Below are positions 8,031-16,436 of a stretch of DNA of 64,000 bases, in pieces. The translations under genes and the position numbers were made by a program. Position 1 is the first letter of the stretch, and each line of letters begins with the position of its first letter. The notes below the pieces were generated by a model. It did not search any database. It had not been told where the DNA came from and worked only from the letters and a program-made list of their open reading frames with translations. Source of the DNA: Acidobacteriota bacterium (GTDB taxonomy: Bacteria > Acidobacteriota > Thermoanaerobaculia > UBA5066 > Gp7-AA6); contig DAHUXD010000011.1 of NCBI GenBank assembly GCA_027307335.1, positions 1-64,000 of the forward strand, written 5' to 3'.

Positions 8031-9443
8031 ATGACGGCACGCCCGCTTCCGCCGAAGGACTGTTTCGTCCGTCTCGCCGTCGCCCTCGCGCTCGCCGGCG
8101 GCGTCGGCTGTTCCCACCTCCCGTTGGTGAAAAGGGCGCAAGGGCCGGCGAACATCGCCGCGCAGGGGCGCGCGCCGCTCACGGTCTCGGAGCTCCAGTT
8201 CGAGAACCTGCGGTTCGCGGACAACTACTCGAACTCGGTCGCGCACGCCGCCGACCGCGTCTCGAAGGAGATCGGCTCTCGCGACGCGCAGGTCGAGGCG
8301 CTGAAGTGGAAGCTCGAGCAGGCGACCGCCGCGTACGTCGACGCGACCGGCCAGAATCCGCTCTGGAACGCGCTCGATCTCGTCGGCCTGGCCACGGTCT
8401 CGCGCATGGTCATCGAGGACGCGAAGTCGCGCGAGCTCTTCGGCGGCGACCTGGACGTCCTTCTCCAGACCCACCGCAGTCTGGAGACGACGGCGTGGAA
8501 CCTGGCCGATCAGTTCCTCGATCCTACCGAGCACAAGGAACTCGCCGATCTCTTCGACGAGTGGCGCCGGCAGAATCCGAACGAGCGGAGCGTGTCGGGC
8601 GTGCACTTCCGGGAGTTCGCGCTCACGCTCGGCAAGGGAAGCTCGCCCTCGACGGTCAAGGCGACGAGCATCTTCTCGCTCCTGTACCTCGACCCGTTCG
8701 CCGGCCTCGACCCGACCACCGTCGCGATCGAGCAGTCGCGCGAGCTCGCGGCGCGCACGGTCGCCTACGCCGAGCGCATGCCGACGCTCCTGCGCTGGCA
8801 GGCGGAGCTGCTCGCGCTGCAGGTCGCGCGGCAGCCCGATCCGCAGGAGCTCATGGCCGACGTCGACCGCGTCTCGCATTCCATCGAGAGCGTGTCGAAG
8901 ACCGTCGAAGGCGTGCCGGCGCTCGTCGACACCCAGCGCCGGGAGGCCATCGACCAGCTCTTCGCCGGCGTCACCGAGCAGCGGCAGGCGCTCCTCGCGG
9001 ACCTCGACGCGCGCGAGGGCAAGCTCCGGTCGCTCCTGGGCGAGACGAAGCAGACGCTCGACGCCGGCGCGCAGATGTCGGATTCCCTGAAGGGGACGAT
9101 CGGGGCGCTCGACGCCTTCGTGCACTACGTGTCGCCGCCGCCCGATCCGAAGGCGCCCCCGAAGCCCGCGGGAAAGCCCTTCGACCCGCTCGACTACGGC
9201 AAGGCGGCGAGCGAGGTCGGCGGCATGGCGCGGGACCTCTCGGCGCTGCTTTCCTCGGTGGACCGGACCGCGCCGCAGCTCGGCGTGCTGGGCGGGAAGA
9301 CCGCCGAAGAGCTGAAGGGCGTCGTCGACCGGGCGTTCTGGCGGGGAATCGTGCTGGTGCTGCTCTTCCTCGTGGGCGGCGTGTTCGCGGCGCTCGCTTA
9401 TCGGGCGCTCGCGCGGCGGCTCTTCACGAGGCCGGCCGCGTAG
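8031..9443 (+). CDS. Predicted lipoprotein with coiled coil and C-terminal membrane helix, function unknown
   Basis: 470 residues, good RBS (GAAGGAG) before ATG 8031. The signal sequence ends in LAGGVGCS, so C27 is a probable lipidated Cys. The middle is mostly helical, with heptad-like stretches (about 270-370, many Asp/Gln/Leu). A single strong membrane segment lies near 436-458 (IVLVLLFLVGGVFAALAY). A lipobox plus a C-terminal membrane helix is unusual. No catalytic motif seen and no family recognised. Its 3' end overlaps the convergent exonuclease gene by 20 nt. Confidence 0.75.
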   Translation: MTARPLPPKDCFVRLAVALALAGGVGCSHLPLVKRAQGPANIAAQGRAPLTVSELQFENLRFADNYSNSVAHAADRVSKEIGSRDAQVEALKWKLEQATAAYVDATGQNPLWNALDLVGLATVSRMVIEDAKSRELFGGDLDVLLQTHRSLETTAWNLADQFLDPTEHKELADLFDEWRRQNPNERSVSGVHFREFALTLGKGSSPSTVKATSIFSLLYLDPFAGLDPTTVAIEQSRELAARTVAYAERMPTLLRWQAELLALQVARQPDPQELMADVDRVSHSIESVSKTVEGVPALVDTQRREAIDQLFAGVTEQRQALLADLDAREGKLRSLLGETKQTLDAGAQMSDSLKGTIGALDAFVHYVSPPPDPKAPPKPAGKPFDPLDYGKAASEVGGMARDLSALLSSVDRTAPQLGVLGGKTAEELKGVVDRAFWRGIVLVLLFLVGGVFAALAYRALARRLFTRPAA

Positions 9444-10257
9444 GAGCGATCCGGGAGAGCCGCGGCTCGATCTTCCCGTCGCCGATCTTCGCCGCGAGGG
9501 CCGGGAACGCCGGCGTCGGACCGCGCCACTCGAGCGCGTCGACGCCGTCGAAGAGCGGCGCGTCGCTCACGAGCGTCGCGAGACGCTTGAAGAGGAGCGC
9601 GCGCTCCCGGTCGAGCCCGGCGCCCTCCGGAAAGTCCTCGATCGGACCGTATCGTGAGAGGAGCGACGCCGCCGTCTTGGGCCCGACCCCGGGAATTCCC
9701 GGGTAGCCGTCGGCCGCGTCGCCGACGAGCGCCAGGTAGTCGGGAATGAGCGCCGGCGGCACGCCGAACTTCTCGCGGACGCCGGCCTCGTCGCGGATGC
9801 GGCCGCTCCGTCGGTCCACCTGGACGACGCGGTCGGCCGCGACGCACTGCGCGAGGTCCTTGTCGGGCGTCCAGATGCAGACCTTCTCGACGCGTGAATC
9901 GGCGGCGGCGAGGCGCGCGGCGGACGCGAGCGCGTCGTCGGCCTCGAGCTCGACCATGGGCCACACGGCGACGCCCATCCCCGACAGCGCGTCCTCGAGC
10001 GGGCGGAACTGGGCCCGCAGCGCGCGCTCCATGCCCTCGGACGTCTTGTATCCGGGCCAGAGGTCGTTGCGGAAGGACTCGATCACGTGGTCGGTCGCGA
10101 CGCCGAGATGCGTGGCGCCGCCCTCGAGCATCTGGGCGACCGTGTGGAGGACGCCGGCGACGGCGCCGTACGGCGCGTCGACGCCCTTCGTCGCGCGCCG
10201 CGCGCCGTAGAAGTGGCGGAAGAGCTCGTACGTGCCGTCGACGAGGTGGACGATCAT
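9424..10257 (-). CDS. 5'-3' exonuclease (flap endonuclease type, PolI N-terminal-like)
   Basis: 277 residues, close to the size of stand-alone 5'-3' exonucleases. Metal-binding acidic positions of the family are visible: D7 (LVDGTYELFR), the EADDALA block, TPDKDL and GDAADGYPGIPGVG. The last is the helix-hairpin-helix motif (PGVGPKTA) that binds the DNA backbone. It is expected to remove 5' flaps or RNA primers in replication and repair. It is a stand-alone protein, not fused to a polymerase. Divergent from the methyltransferase gene; its tail overlaps the upstream convergent gene by 20 nt. Confidence 0.92.
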   Translation of the reverse strand: MIVHLVDGTYELFRHFYGARRATKGVDAPYGAVAGVLHTVAQMLEGGATHLGVATDHVIESFRNDLWPGYKTSEGMERALRAQFRPLEDALSGMGVAVWPMVELEADDALASAARLAAADSRVEKVCIWTPDKDLAQCVAADRVVQVDRRSGRIRDEAGVREKFGVPPALIPDYLALVGDAADGYPGIPGVGPKTAASLLSRYGPIEDFPEGAGLDRERALLFKRLATLVSDAPLFDGVDALEWRGPTPAFPALAAKIGDGKIEPRLSRIAPTRPAS

Positions 10258-10286
10258 GCGAGCGGCGAGCCTAGCAGGTAGAGTGG

Positions 10287-10961
10287 ATGGGCTTGTCCAC
10301 CCCCTTCTGGGACTCGCCCGAGAACGTCGAGCGGTTCGCCGCCCGCGAGCCCGACGTGCGCCTGATGGAGCTCGTGCGCGCGTTCCCCGAACCCTCGCGG
10401 GTTCGCGTGCTCGACGTGGGCTGCGCGGCCGGGCGCAACGCGGTCGCGCTCGCCGAACGCGGCTTCGCGGTCGAGGCGCTCGACGGGTCGGCGGCGATGG
10501 CCGCGCGCACGCGCGAGCGGCTCGCGCTCGTCCTCGGCGCCGAGGAGGCCGCGCGACGCGTCTTCGTCGGGCCGATGGACGACCTGTCCCGGTTCGCCGA
10601 CGGCCGCTTCGACCTCGTCGTCGCGCTCGGCATCTATCACTGCGCCCACAGCCGCGCCGAGTGGGACCGCGCGCTCTCGGAGTCCGCGCGCGTGCTCGCC
10701 CCGGGGGGGCGGCTGCTCGTCTCGGTGTTCACGCCCGAGACCGACCTGACGGGCGGCGGGATCCGCGCGGTCCCGGGCGAGCCCGGCGTGTACGAGGGGT
10801 TCGACAGCGGCGGACGCCACGTGCTCGTCCACGCGGACGAGCTCGACCGCGAGATGGCCCGCTTCGGCCTCGTTCCCGTCGCGCCGACGCGCACCGCGCG
10901 GCCGAAGGTCGAGACCGGGCGGCGCGTCTCGGCCAACGGGCTCTACGCCAGGACCGCGTGA
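10287..10961 (+). CDS. Class I SAM-dependent methyltransferase
   Basis: 224 residues. Motif I is clear at residues 40-50 (RVLDVGCAAGR), followed by an acidic end of strand 2 (VEALDGS). A third block (DLVVALGIYHCA) is followed by RVLAPGGRLLVSVF, the usual post-motif region of Rossmann methyltransferases. The substrate cannot be read from the sequence. Its stop overlaps the GTG of the glycosyltransferase gene (GTGA), so the two are translated together and may modify the same envelope glycan or lipid. Confidence 0.85.
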   Translation: MGLSTPFWDSPENVERFAAREPDVRLMELVRAFPEPSRVRVLDVGCAAGRNAVALAERGFAVEALDGSAAMAARTRERLALVLGAEEAARRVFVGPMDDLSRFADGRFDLVVALGIYHCAHSRAEWDRALSESARVLAPGGRLLVSVFTPETDLTGGGIRAVPGEPGVYEGFDSGGRHVLVHADELDREMARFGLVPVAPTRTARPKVETGRRVSANGLYARTA

Positions 10962-13003
10962 CGGACGGCGGCGAGGCGCCTCCGGACCTCCGGCGCGCGG
11001 CCGACCTCCGGGGAAACGCGTTCTTCGTCCTGTCTCTCCTCGTCTTCCTCGCCAGCCGGGTCGCGGGCCTCTCCGACTTCCCGATCTACTTCTTCGGCGA
11101 CGAGGCCGTGCAGAGCGTGCAGGCCGAGAACCTCCTGCGCAACCACGGGGAGGACCCGGAGAACCACCAGCTGCTCCCGACGTACTTCCGCAACGGCACG
11201 GCCTTCAACATCGGCGCGAGCGTGTACGCGCAGATTCCCGGGTATCTCCTCTTCGGCCACACGATCGCGACCACGCGGGCCGTCGGCGTCCTGTTCGGGC
11301 TCCTCGCCTCGGCGGCCGTGGCCCTGGTCCTCCGCGACGCGTTCGGCCTGCGGTTCTGGTGGGCGGGAGTGCTCCTCCTCGGGATCACCCCCGCCTGGTT
11401 CCTGCACTCGCGCACGGCCTTCGAGGTCGTGCCCGGCGTCGCGTTTTACGCGTGGTTCCTCTACTTCTATCTGCGCTACCGGCGCGGAAGCGGGCCCGCG
11501 CTGCTCGCGGCGGCGGTGTCGGCCGCGCTCGCCTTCTACTCCTACAACGCGATCCAGCCGGTCGTCGCGGCGACCGCTCTGCTGCTCCTCGTCTCCGACG
11601 CGACGTACCACGCGCGGCGGTGGCGCCGGGTCCTGCTCGGTTTCGCGGTCGCCGCCGTCTGCGCGGTCCCGTACGCGCGCTACCTCGCGGTGCGGCCGGG
11701 GGAGACCGCGCGGCGCCTCCAGGAGATCAACTCGACCTGGGTGCGGCGGGACCTCACGACGCGGCAGAAGCTCGAGGCCTTCGGCGACCGCTACCGGATC
11801 GCGATCTCGCCGGCCTACTGGTACGGGCGGGAGAGCGAGCGCGACGTGCTGCGACATCGCATGAAGGGATGGGGACACATCTGGTGGCCCACGCTGCCCT
11901 TCGCCGCGGCGGGGCTCGCGATCTGCGTCTGGCGGATCCGCGAGCCGGGTCCGCGCGCCGTTCTCCTGGCCCTCGCCGCCGCGCCCCTCGGCGCGGCCGT
12001 CGCGAGCGTGCTCGTCACCCGCGGCATGGCGGTCGTCGTCCCGGCGGCGCTGCTGACGGGAATCGGTCTCGACGCGGCCCTGCGCGGCGTCTCGAGAGTC
12101 GCGCCCGCCACGGCCGTCGCCGCCGTGGCGTTCGCCGCGCTCGCCGCCGTCCAGGCCGCGATGGCGGCCGACGCGCTGCGCCACGGGGCGCGGTGGTACG
12201 ACGACTACGGGCTCTACGGCATGCAGTGGGGCGCGAAGCAGGTCTTCGGCGAGCTCGTCGAGCGAAGCCGCGCGGCGCCGGCGCGGCCGATCGTGCTGTC
12301 GCCCGTCTGGGCGAACGGGGCGGACGATCTCGCGCAGTTCTTCCTGGGACGCGGCGCCGTCCGCTTCGCGGGCATGTCGGCAGTGGCGGCCGATCCCGCG
12401 TCGGCGCGTCCGGACGCGCTCTACGTCTTCCCGGAGGACGAGTACAAGCTCATCGCGGAGGATCCGAAGCTCCGGATCGGCATCGAGAAGACCATCGACG
12501 ACCCCGCCGGCCGTCCCGCGTTCCGGTTCGCCTCGATCGCGCCGGCGCCGAACTGGCGCGAGCTCCTCGCGGCCGAGGTCGCGGAGCGCCATCGCCTCGA
12601 GACGGAGGAGGTGCTCGTCGGAGGCGAGACGTGGACCGTCGCGCACTCGATCCTCGACATGGGGCCGCTCTCGAATCTCTTCGACCACGAGCCGTCGACG
12701 CTCGTGCGGACGAAGGACGTCGACCCGGCGGTGTTCGAGTTCACCTTCTCCAAGCCGAGGCCCGTCAAGACGGTCTCGGTGACGACGGAGACGGGAACGA
12801 TCGCGCTGACGCTGACGCGCACGGCGGCGGACGGCTCGAGGGACGAGCGCTCGAGGACGTGGAGCGGCCTCCCGCCCGACCCGACCGTCTCGCTCGAGTT
12901 TTCGGATTCACGCCCCGCGAAGAGCGTGCGCCTCGTCGTCGAGAACGTCGACAAGAAGGAGCCGACGCACTTGCACCTCCGGGAGATCCGCATCGAGCCC
13001 TGA
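10958..13003 (+). CDS. GT39/ArnT-like membrane glycosyltransferase with C-terminal beta-sandwich-like domain
   Basis: 681 residues. GTG 10958 overlaps the methyltransferase stop. The N-terminal half is a multi-spanning membrane protein with the first-loop acidic motif FFGDEA (D48-E49) characteristic of dolichyl/polyprenyl-phosphate-sugar-dependent transferases (GT39/GT83 clan). Hydrophobic helices continue to about residue 405. After this, a soluble part ends in FTFSKPRPVKTVSVTTETG and SKSVRLVVENVD-like strands, resembling discoidin/F5-8-type sugar-binding folds. The enzyme would transfer a sugar from a lipid carrier on the periplasmic side. The acceptor is unknown; the appended domain suggests it binds its glycan. 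Confidence 0.82.
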   Translation: MTDGGEAPPDLRRAADLRGNAFFVLSLLVFLASRVAGLSDFPIYFFGDEAVQSVQAENLLRNHGEDPENHQLLPTYFRNGTAFNIGASVYAQIPGYLLFGHTIATTRAVGVLFGLLASAAVALVLRDAFGLRFWWAGVLLLGITPAWFLHSRTAFEVVPGVAFYAWFLYFYLRYRRGSGPALLAAAVSAALAFYSYNAIQPVVAATALLLLVSDATYHARRWRRVLLGFAVAAVCAVPYARYLAVRPGETARRLQEINSTWVRRDLTTRQKLEAFGDRYRIAISPAYWYGRESERDVLRHRMKGWGHIWWPTLPFAAAGLAICVWRIREPGPRAVLLALAAAPLGAAVASVLVTRGMAVVVPAALLTGIGLDAALRGVSRVAPATAVAAVAFAALAAVQAAMAADALRHGARWYDDYGLYGMQWGAKQVFGELVERSRAAPARPIVLSPVWANGADDLAQFFLGRGAVRFAGMSAVAADPASARPDALYVFPEDEYKLIAEDPKLRIGIEKTIDDPAGRPAFRFASIAPAPNWRELLAAEVAERHRLETEEVLVGGETWTVAHSILDMGPLSNLFDHEPSTLVRTKDVDPAVFEFTFSKPRPVKTVSVTTETGTIALTLTRTAADGSRDERSRTWSGLPPDPTVSLEFSDSRPAKSVRLVVENVDKKEPTHLHLREIRIEP

Positions 13004-13018
13004 GGCCGAGCGCGGCGG

Positions 13019-15673
13019 CTACTTCGCGGCGGCGACGAGCTTCTGGAAGCGCGGGTCCTGGCGGAGCGGAGCGAAGTTGGGATCGATCTTCAGCCAGGCG
13101 GCGGTCACCATGTAGGGCATCTTCAGGAGCGCCTCGAGGTGGGTGAGCGCCCGGTCGGTCTCGCCTGCCGCGACCTCGATCCGGATGAGCTGGTGGAGAT
13201 TGTAGGGGCCGTTCAATGCGTCGATCGCGGGCCCCCCGAGCTTCACGCCGAGCTCGCCTTCGCGGATCGCCTCGTCCTTGCGGCCGAGGTACGCGAGAGC
13301 GAGTCCGCGAATGGAGTGCAGCTGCGGATCGTCGGGAGTCTCCCTGAGCTGTTTGTCGAACTCCGCGACCGCCCTCTCGGCCTCGGCGCGCGCGCCCGCC
13401 GCATTGCCCGCGAGGTGCTTCGCCTGGGCGCGGCAGATCGCCCACGCGGCGGCGTTGTCGTCGAAGTCCGCCGGCGTGAGGCCGTTCAGGATCTCGAGCT
13501 GTCCCGAGTCGAGGACCCAGGCGAGGTCCTGGTAGTTTGCCAGGAAGGCGACGAGCGTCGCCGGAGCGATGGGTTGCCCGTACTTCGCGAGCGAGGCGCG
13601 GGCGCCGGCGAGATCCCCTTCCGCGAGATGCGTGAGCGCGAGATTCTCGATGGCGAGGAGATTCGCGGGCGCGAGCCCGAGCGCCTGCTCGAAGACGGCT
13701 CGCGACTCGGCGGGCCGCCGCAGCTGCAGGAGCGTGGTGCCGACCGCGGTGACGTTGCTGGCGGAGCGGGGATCGAGGCGGGCCGCCTCCTGGAGATGCG
13801 CGAGCCCCTGCTCCCAGGCGCCGAGCTGCGTCTCGGTGAAGCCGAGGCCGCGGATGAGCTCGGGATTTCCCGGCACGAGCTTGAGCCCCTTCTCGAATTC
13901 CTCGCGCCCCCGCACGAAGTCGAACGTGACCAGGCGGTAGTAGCCTCCCAACGCCACGAAGCCATCCGCCTGGGCGGGAGCGAGGGAGACCGCCTTCTCG
14001 GCCGCCGCCAGCGCGGCATCGCGGAGTTCCTTCGTCGGGACGCCGTTGCTGTAGATCAGCGAATTCATCAGCGAGATCCGCGCCCACGCCTGCGCGAAGT
14101 TGGGATCGAGCTTCACCGCCTCCTCGTAGAAGGCGAGCCCGCGGCGGCGGTTCGCCATGTCGGTCCTCTCGAGCGTCAGCGCGTTGCCCTTGAGGAAGGC
14201 GTCGTACGCCGCGATGTTCTGGGTGGGCTTCTCCGAGAGCTGCTTCTCCTGGCCGGCGGCCATCGCGACGCCGAGGGCCTGCGCCACCTTCGATGCGATG
14301 TCCGATTGCACCTGGAAGACGTCGGTGAGCGAGGCGTCGAACGGCTGCTGCCACTTGGAGGCGGGCGGGCCGTCGGCACGGATCTCGACGAGCTCGGGCG
14401 AGACCTGGACGCGGTTGGCGCCGCCGCCCTTCTGCCACCGGACCGTGGCGGTGAGGAGGTAGTTCGCCGAGAGCTCCTTCGCGATCTCCTGCGGCGTCTT
14501 GGTCGACTTCTTGTAGGGCGTCGAGCTCCCGCGCGCGATGACCTCGACGCCGGGCAGCGACGTCAGCTTGCCTCGGACCTGGTCCGCGATCCCGTCGGCG
14601 AAGTAGTCGTCCTCCGGAGCGCCGAGGTTCTCGAACGGGAGCACGGCGATGCGCTTGACGGTGGCGCTCGACGCCGTTGTGGCGCCCGACTTCGGCCGCC
14701 GCGCGAGGAAGACGGCGGCGATCACGAGGAGGGCCACCGCCGCGGCAATCACTGCGAGCTTCTTCGTCGAGCGCGGCGCCGGGGCGGCGACGTGGCCGCC
14801 GCTCGTCACGGCCGCCGTCGTCGAGGAGGACGCCTCCGACAGCGCGAACGCGACGTCCTTGGCGGTCTGGAACCGGTTCTCGCGGTCCTTCTCCAGGCAG
14901 TGCCGGACGACGTGGTCGAGCGCGGGGGAGACGTTCCTCCCCGACTGCGTCAGCTCGGGAGGGTCCTCCTTCAGGATCGCGGCGATCGTGTCGCTCGACG
15001 TGTCGCGCTTGAATGCCTTCTTCCCCGACAGGAGCTCGTAGAGGATCGCGCCGAACGAGAAGATGTCCGAGCGATGGTCGACGGGAAGGCCGCGGACCTG
15101 CTCGGGCGACATGTAGCCCATGGTTCCCATGACGGTCCCCGGCTCCGTGTGGCCGGTGCCCGTCGGCGCGTTGGTTTCCGGCGACGCCTCGGCCTCCATC
15201 TTCTTCGCGAGGCCGAAGTCCAGGATCTTCACGTGGCCGTCGTTCGTGACGAAGACGTTCTCGGGCTTCAGGTCGCGGTGGACGACGCCGCGGGAGTGGG
15301 CGGCGGAGAGGCCCTTCGCGACCTGCAGGCTCCAGTCGACCGCCTGGCGCTGCGAAACGGCGCCCGCGTCGATCTTCTCGCGGAGGGTCTGGCCCTCGAG
15401 GAGCTCCATGACCGCGTAGGACACGGCGCCCTGAGTCCCGAAGTCGAAGATCGACAGGATGTTCGGATGCGAGAGCGCCGCGACCGCCTTCGCCTCGCGC
15501 TCGAAGCGGGCGAGCGCGTCCGGGCTGGCGGTCAGCTGCTCCGGGAGGACCTTGACCGCGACGTCCCGGTCGAGCTTCGTGTCCCGCGCCCGGTACACTT
15601 CACCCATGCCGCCGGCGCCGAGCGCTCCGACGATCTCGTACGAACCGAGGCGAGTTCCGGTTGAAAGGGGCAT
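13019..15673 (-). CDS. Membrane Ser/Thr protein kinase with TPR sensor/output domain
   Basis: 884 residues. The chosen ATG at 15673 gives the usual family start MPLSTGTRLGSYEIVG; the frame is open further upstream, but that part is not kinase-like. Kinase domain: Gly loop GAGGMGEV (19-26), K41, HRDLKPEN (D134), DFG at 152-154, SPEQ in place of APE. One membrane helix at 305-325 places the kinase in the cytoplasm and the rest outside. Past the helix, a TolB-N/FlgO-like block (AVLPFENLGAPEDDYFADGI) leads into many TPR helices (about 500-880). Typical Acidobacteriota eukaryotic-like kinase; targets unknown. Confidence 0.93.
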   Translation of the reverse strand: MPLSTGTRLGSYEIVGALGAGGMGEVYRARDTKLDRDVAVKVLPEQLTASPDALARFEREAKAVAALSHPNILSIFDFGTQGAVSYAVMELLEGQTLREKIDAGAVSQRQAVDWSLQVAKGLSAAHSRGVVHRDLKPENVFVTNDGHVKILDFGLAKKMEAEASPETNAPTGTGHTEPGTVMGTMGYMSPEQVRGLPVDHRSDIFSFGAILYELLSGKKAFKRDTSSDTIAAILKEDPPELTQSGRNVSPALDHVVRHCLEKDRENRFQTAKDVAFALSEASSSTTAAVTSGGHVAAPAPRSTKKLAVIAAAVALLVIAAVFLARRPKSGATTASSATVKRIAVLPFENLGAPEDDYFADGIADQVRGKLTSLPGVEVIARGSSTPYKKSTKTPQEIAKELSANYLLTATVRWQKGGGANRVQVSPELVEIRADGPPASKWQQPFDASLTDVFQVQSDIASKVAQALGVAMAAGQEKQLSEKPTQNIAAYDAFLKGNALTLERTDMANRRRGLAFYEEAVKLDPNFAQAWARISLMNSLIYSNGVPTKELRDAALAAAEKAVSLAPAQADGFVALGGYYRLVTFDFVRGREEFEKGLKLVPGNPELIRGLGFTETQLGAWEQGLAHLQEAARLDPRSASNVTAVGTTLLQLRRPAESRAVFEQALGLAPANLLAIENLALTHLAEGDLAGARASLAKYGQPIAPATLVAFLANYQDLAWVLDSGQLEILNGLTPADFDDNAAAWAICRAQAKHLAGNAAGARAEAERAVAEFDKQLRETPDDPQLHSIRGLALAYLGRKDEAIREGELGVKLGGPAIDALNGPYNLHQLIRIEVAAGETDRALTHLEALLKMPYMVTAAWLKIDPNFAPLRQDPRFQKLVAAAK

Positions 15674-15759
15674 CGACTTTGCGGAGGAGAATACCTCAGG
15701 GCGCGCCGCCGTTTTCGGAGGCGTCCCGAGGCGAAACCAGATGACGCGGAGATGAATCC

Positions 15760-16023
15760 ATGCGTTCCAGTAACAGAGGGATGACTCGGCGCAGCGACGC
15801 GGCCCTGGCGATCGCGTGTGGCGCACTCGCGTTCGGGGCAGGCGCGATCGGCGCCCTCGCGATCGGCGCGCTCGCCATCCGGCGCCTCGCGATCTCGAAG
15901 CTCGCGATCGGAGGCGCCGTCATCGGGGAGCTGAAGGTCGGACGCCTCCGGGTCGGGGACCTCGAGGTGACCAGCTCCGTCCGGATGCCACCGGCCGAGA
16001 CGCCGACCACACCCGGAATTTGA
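15760..16023 (+). CDS. Small repeat protein with LAIGALAI-type repeats, unknown function
   Basis: 87 residues, divergent from the kinase gene with 86 bp between them. GGAG is spaced 8 nt from ATG 15760; an alternative ATG lies at 15781. The middle is a tandem quasi-pentapeptide (AIGALAIGALAIRRLAIS KLAIGG), rising to more polar repeats (GELKVGRLRVGDLEV). Such short-period beta-like repeats occur in many small bacterial proteins without known function and suggest a regular beta-solenoid or membrane-associated strand. Placed just upstream of the DUF302 and lytic transglycosylase genes, it may be their first operon member. Confidence 0.6.
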   Translation: MRSSNRGMTRRSDAALAIACGALAFGAGAIGALAIGALAIRRLAISKLAIGGAVIGELKVGRLRVGDLEVTSSVRMPPAETPTTPGI

Positions 16024-16031
16024 GCCGCGGG

Positions 16032-16436
16032 ATGAACTCGGCGGTTCCCGGCCTCCTCGGTGTGCGGAGCGCCCTCGGGCCTCCGGAAACGGTCGCGCTT
16101 CTCGAGGGCGAAATTCGCGCCCGAGGTCTGACGGTGTTCGCGAAGATCGATCACTCGGGCGGTGCGAGCGCGGCCGGGCTGAAGCTCCGGTTCACGCAGC
16201 TCCTGATCTTCGGGAGCCCGCAGGGCGGCACGCCGCTGATGCAGAGCCGGCAGACGATCGGCATCGATCTGCCGCTGAAGATCCTGGTGTCCGAGGACGA
16301 GAGCGGCGGCACGCGGGTCTCGTGGGACGACCCGGCCTACCTCGCCGCACGCCACGGGATCGCGGACCGCCCGGACACGGTCGCGGCCCTGTCCCGTCTT
16401 CTCGCATCGCTCGCCGATTCGGTCGCGCCGCGATGA
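16032..16436 (+). CDS. DUF302-family protein
   Basis: 134 residues from ATG 16032, 8 nt after the preceding gene. The DUF302 core is seen: TVFAKIDHSGGA, then LRFTQLLIFGSPQGGTPLMQ, IGIDLPLKILVSED and VSWDDPAYLAARHGI. DUF302 proteins adopt a small alpha/beta fold of unknown biochemical role and occur alone or as periplasmic proteins. No signal peptide is evident here. The stop codon overlaps the start of the lytic transglycosylase gene (ATGA), which implies joint synthesis. Confidence 0.88.
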   Translation: MNSAVPGLLGVRSALGPPETVALLEGEIRARGLTVFAKIDHSGGASAAGLKLRFTQLLIFGSPQGGTPLMQSRQTIGIDLPLKILVSEDESGGTRVSWDDPAYLAARHGIADRPDTVAALSRLLASLADSVAPR

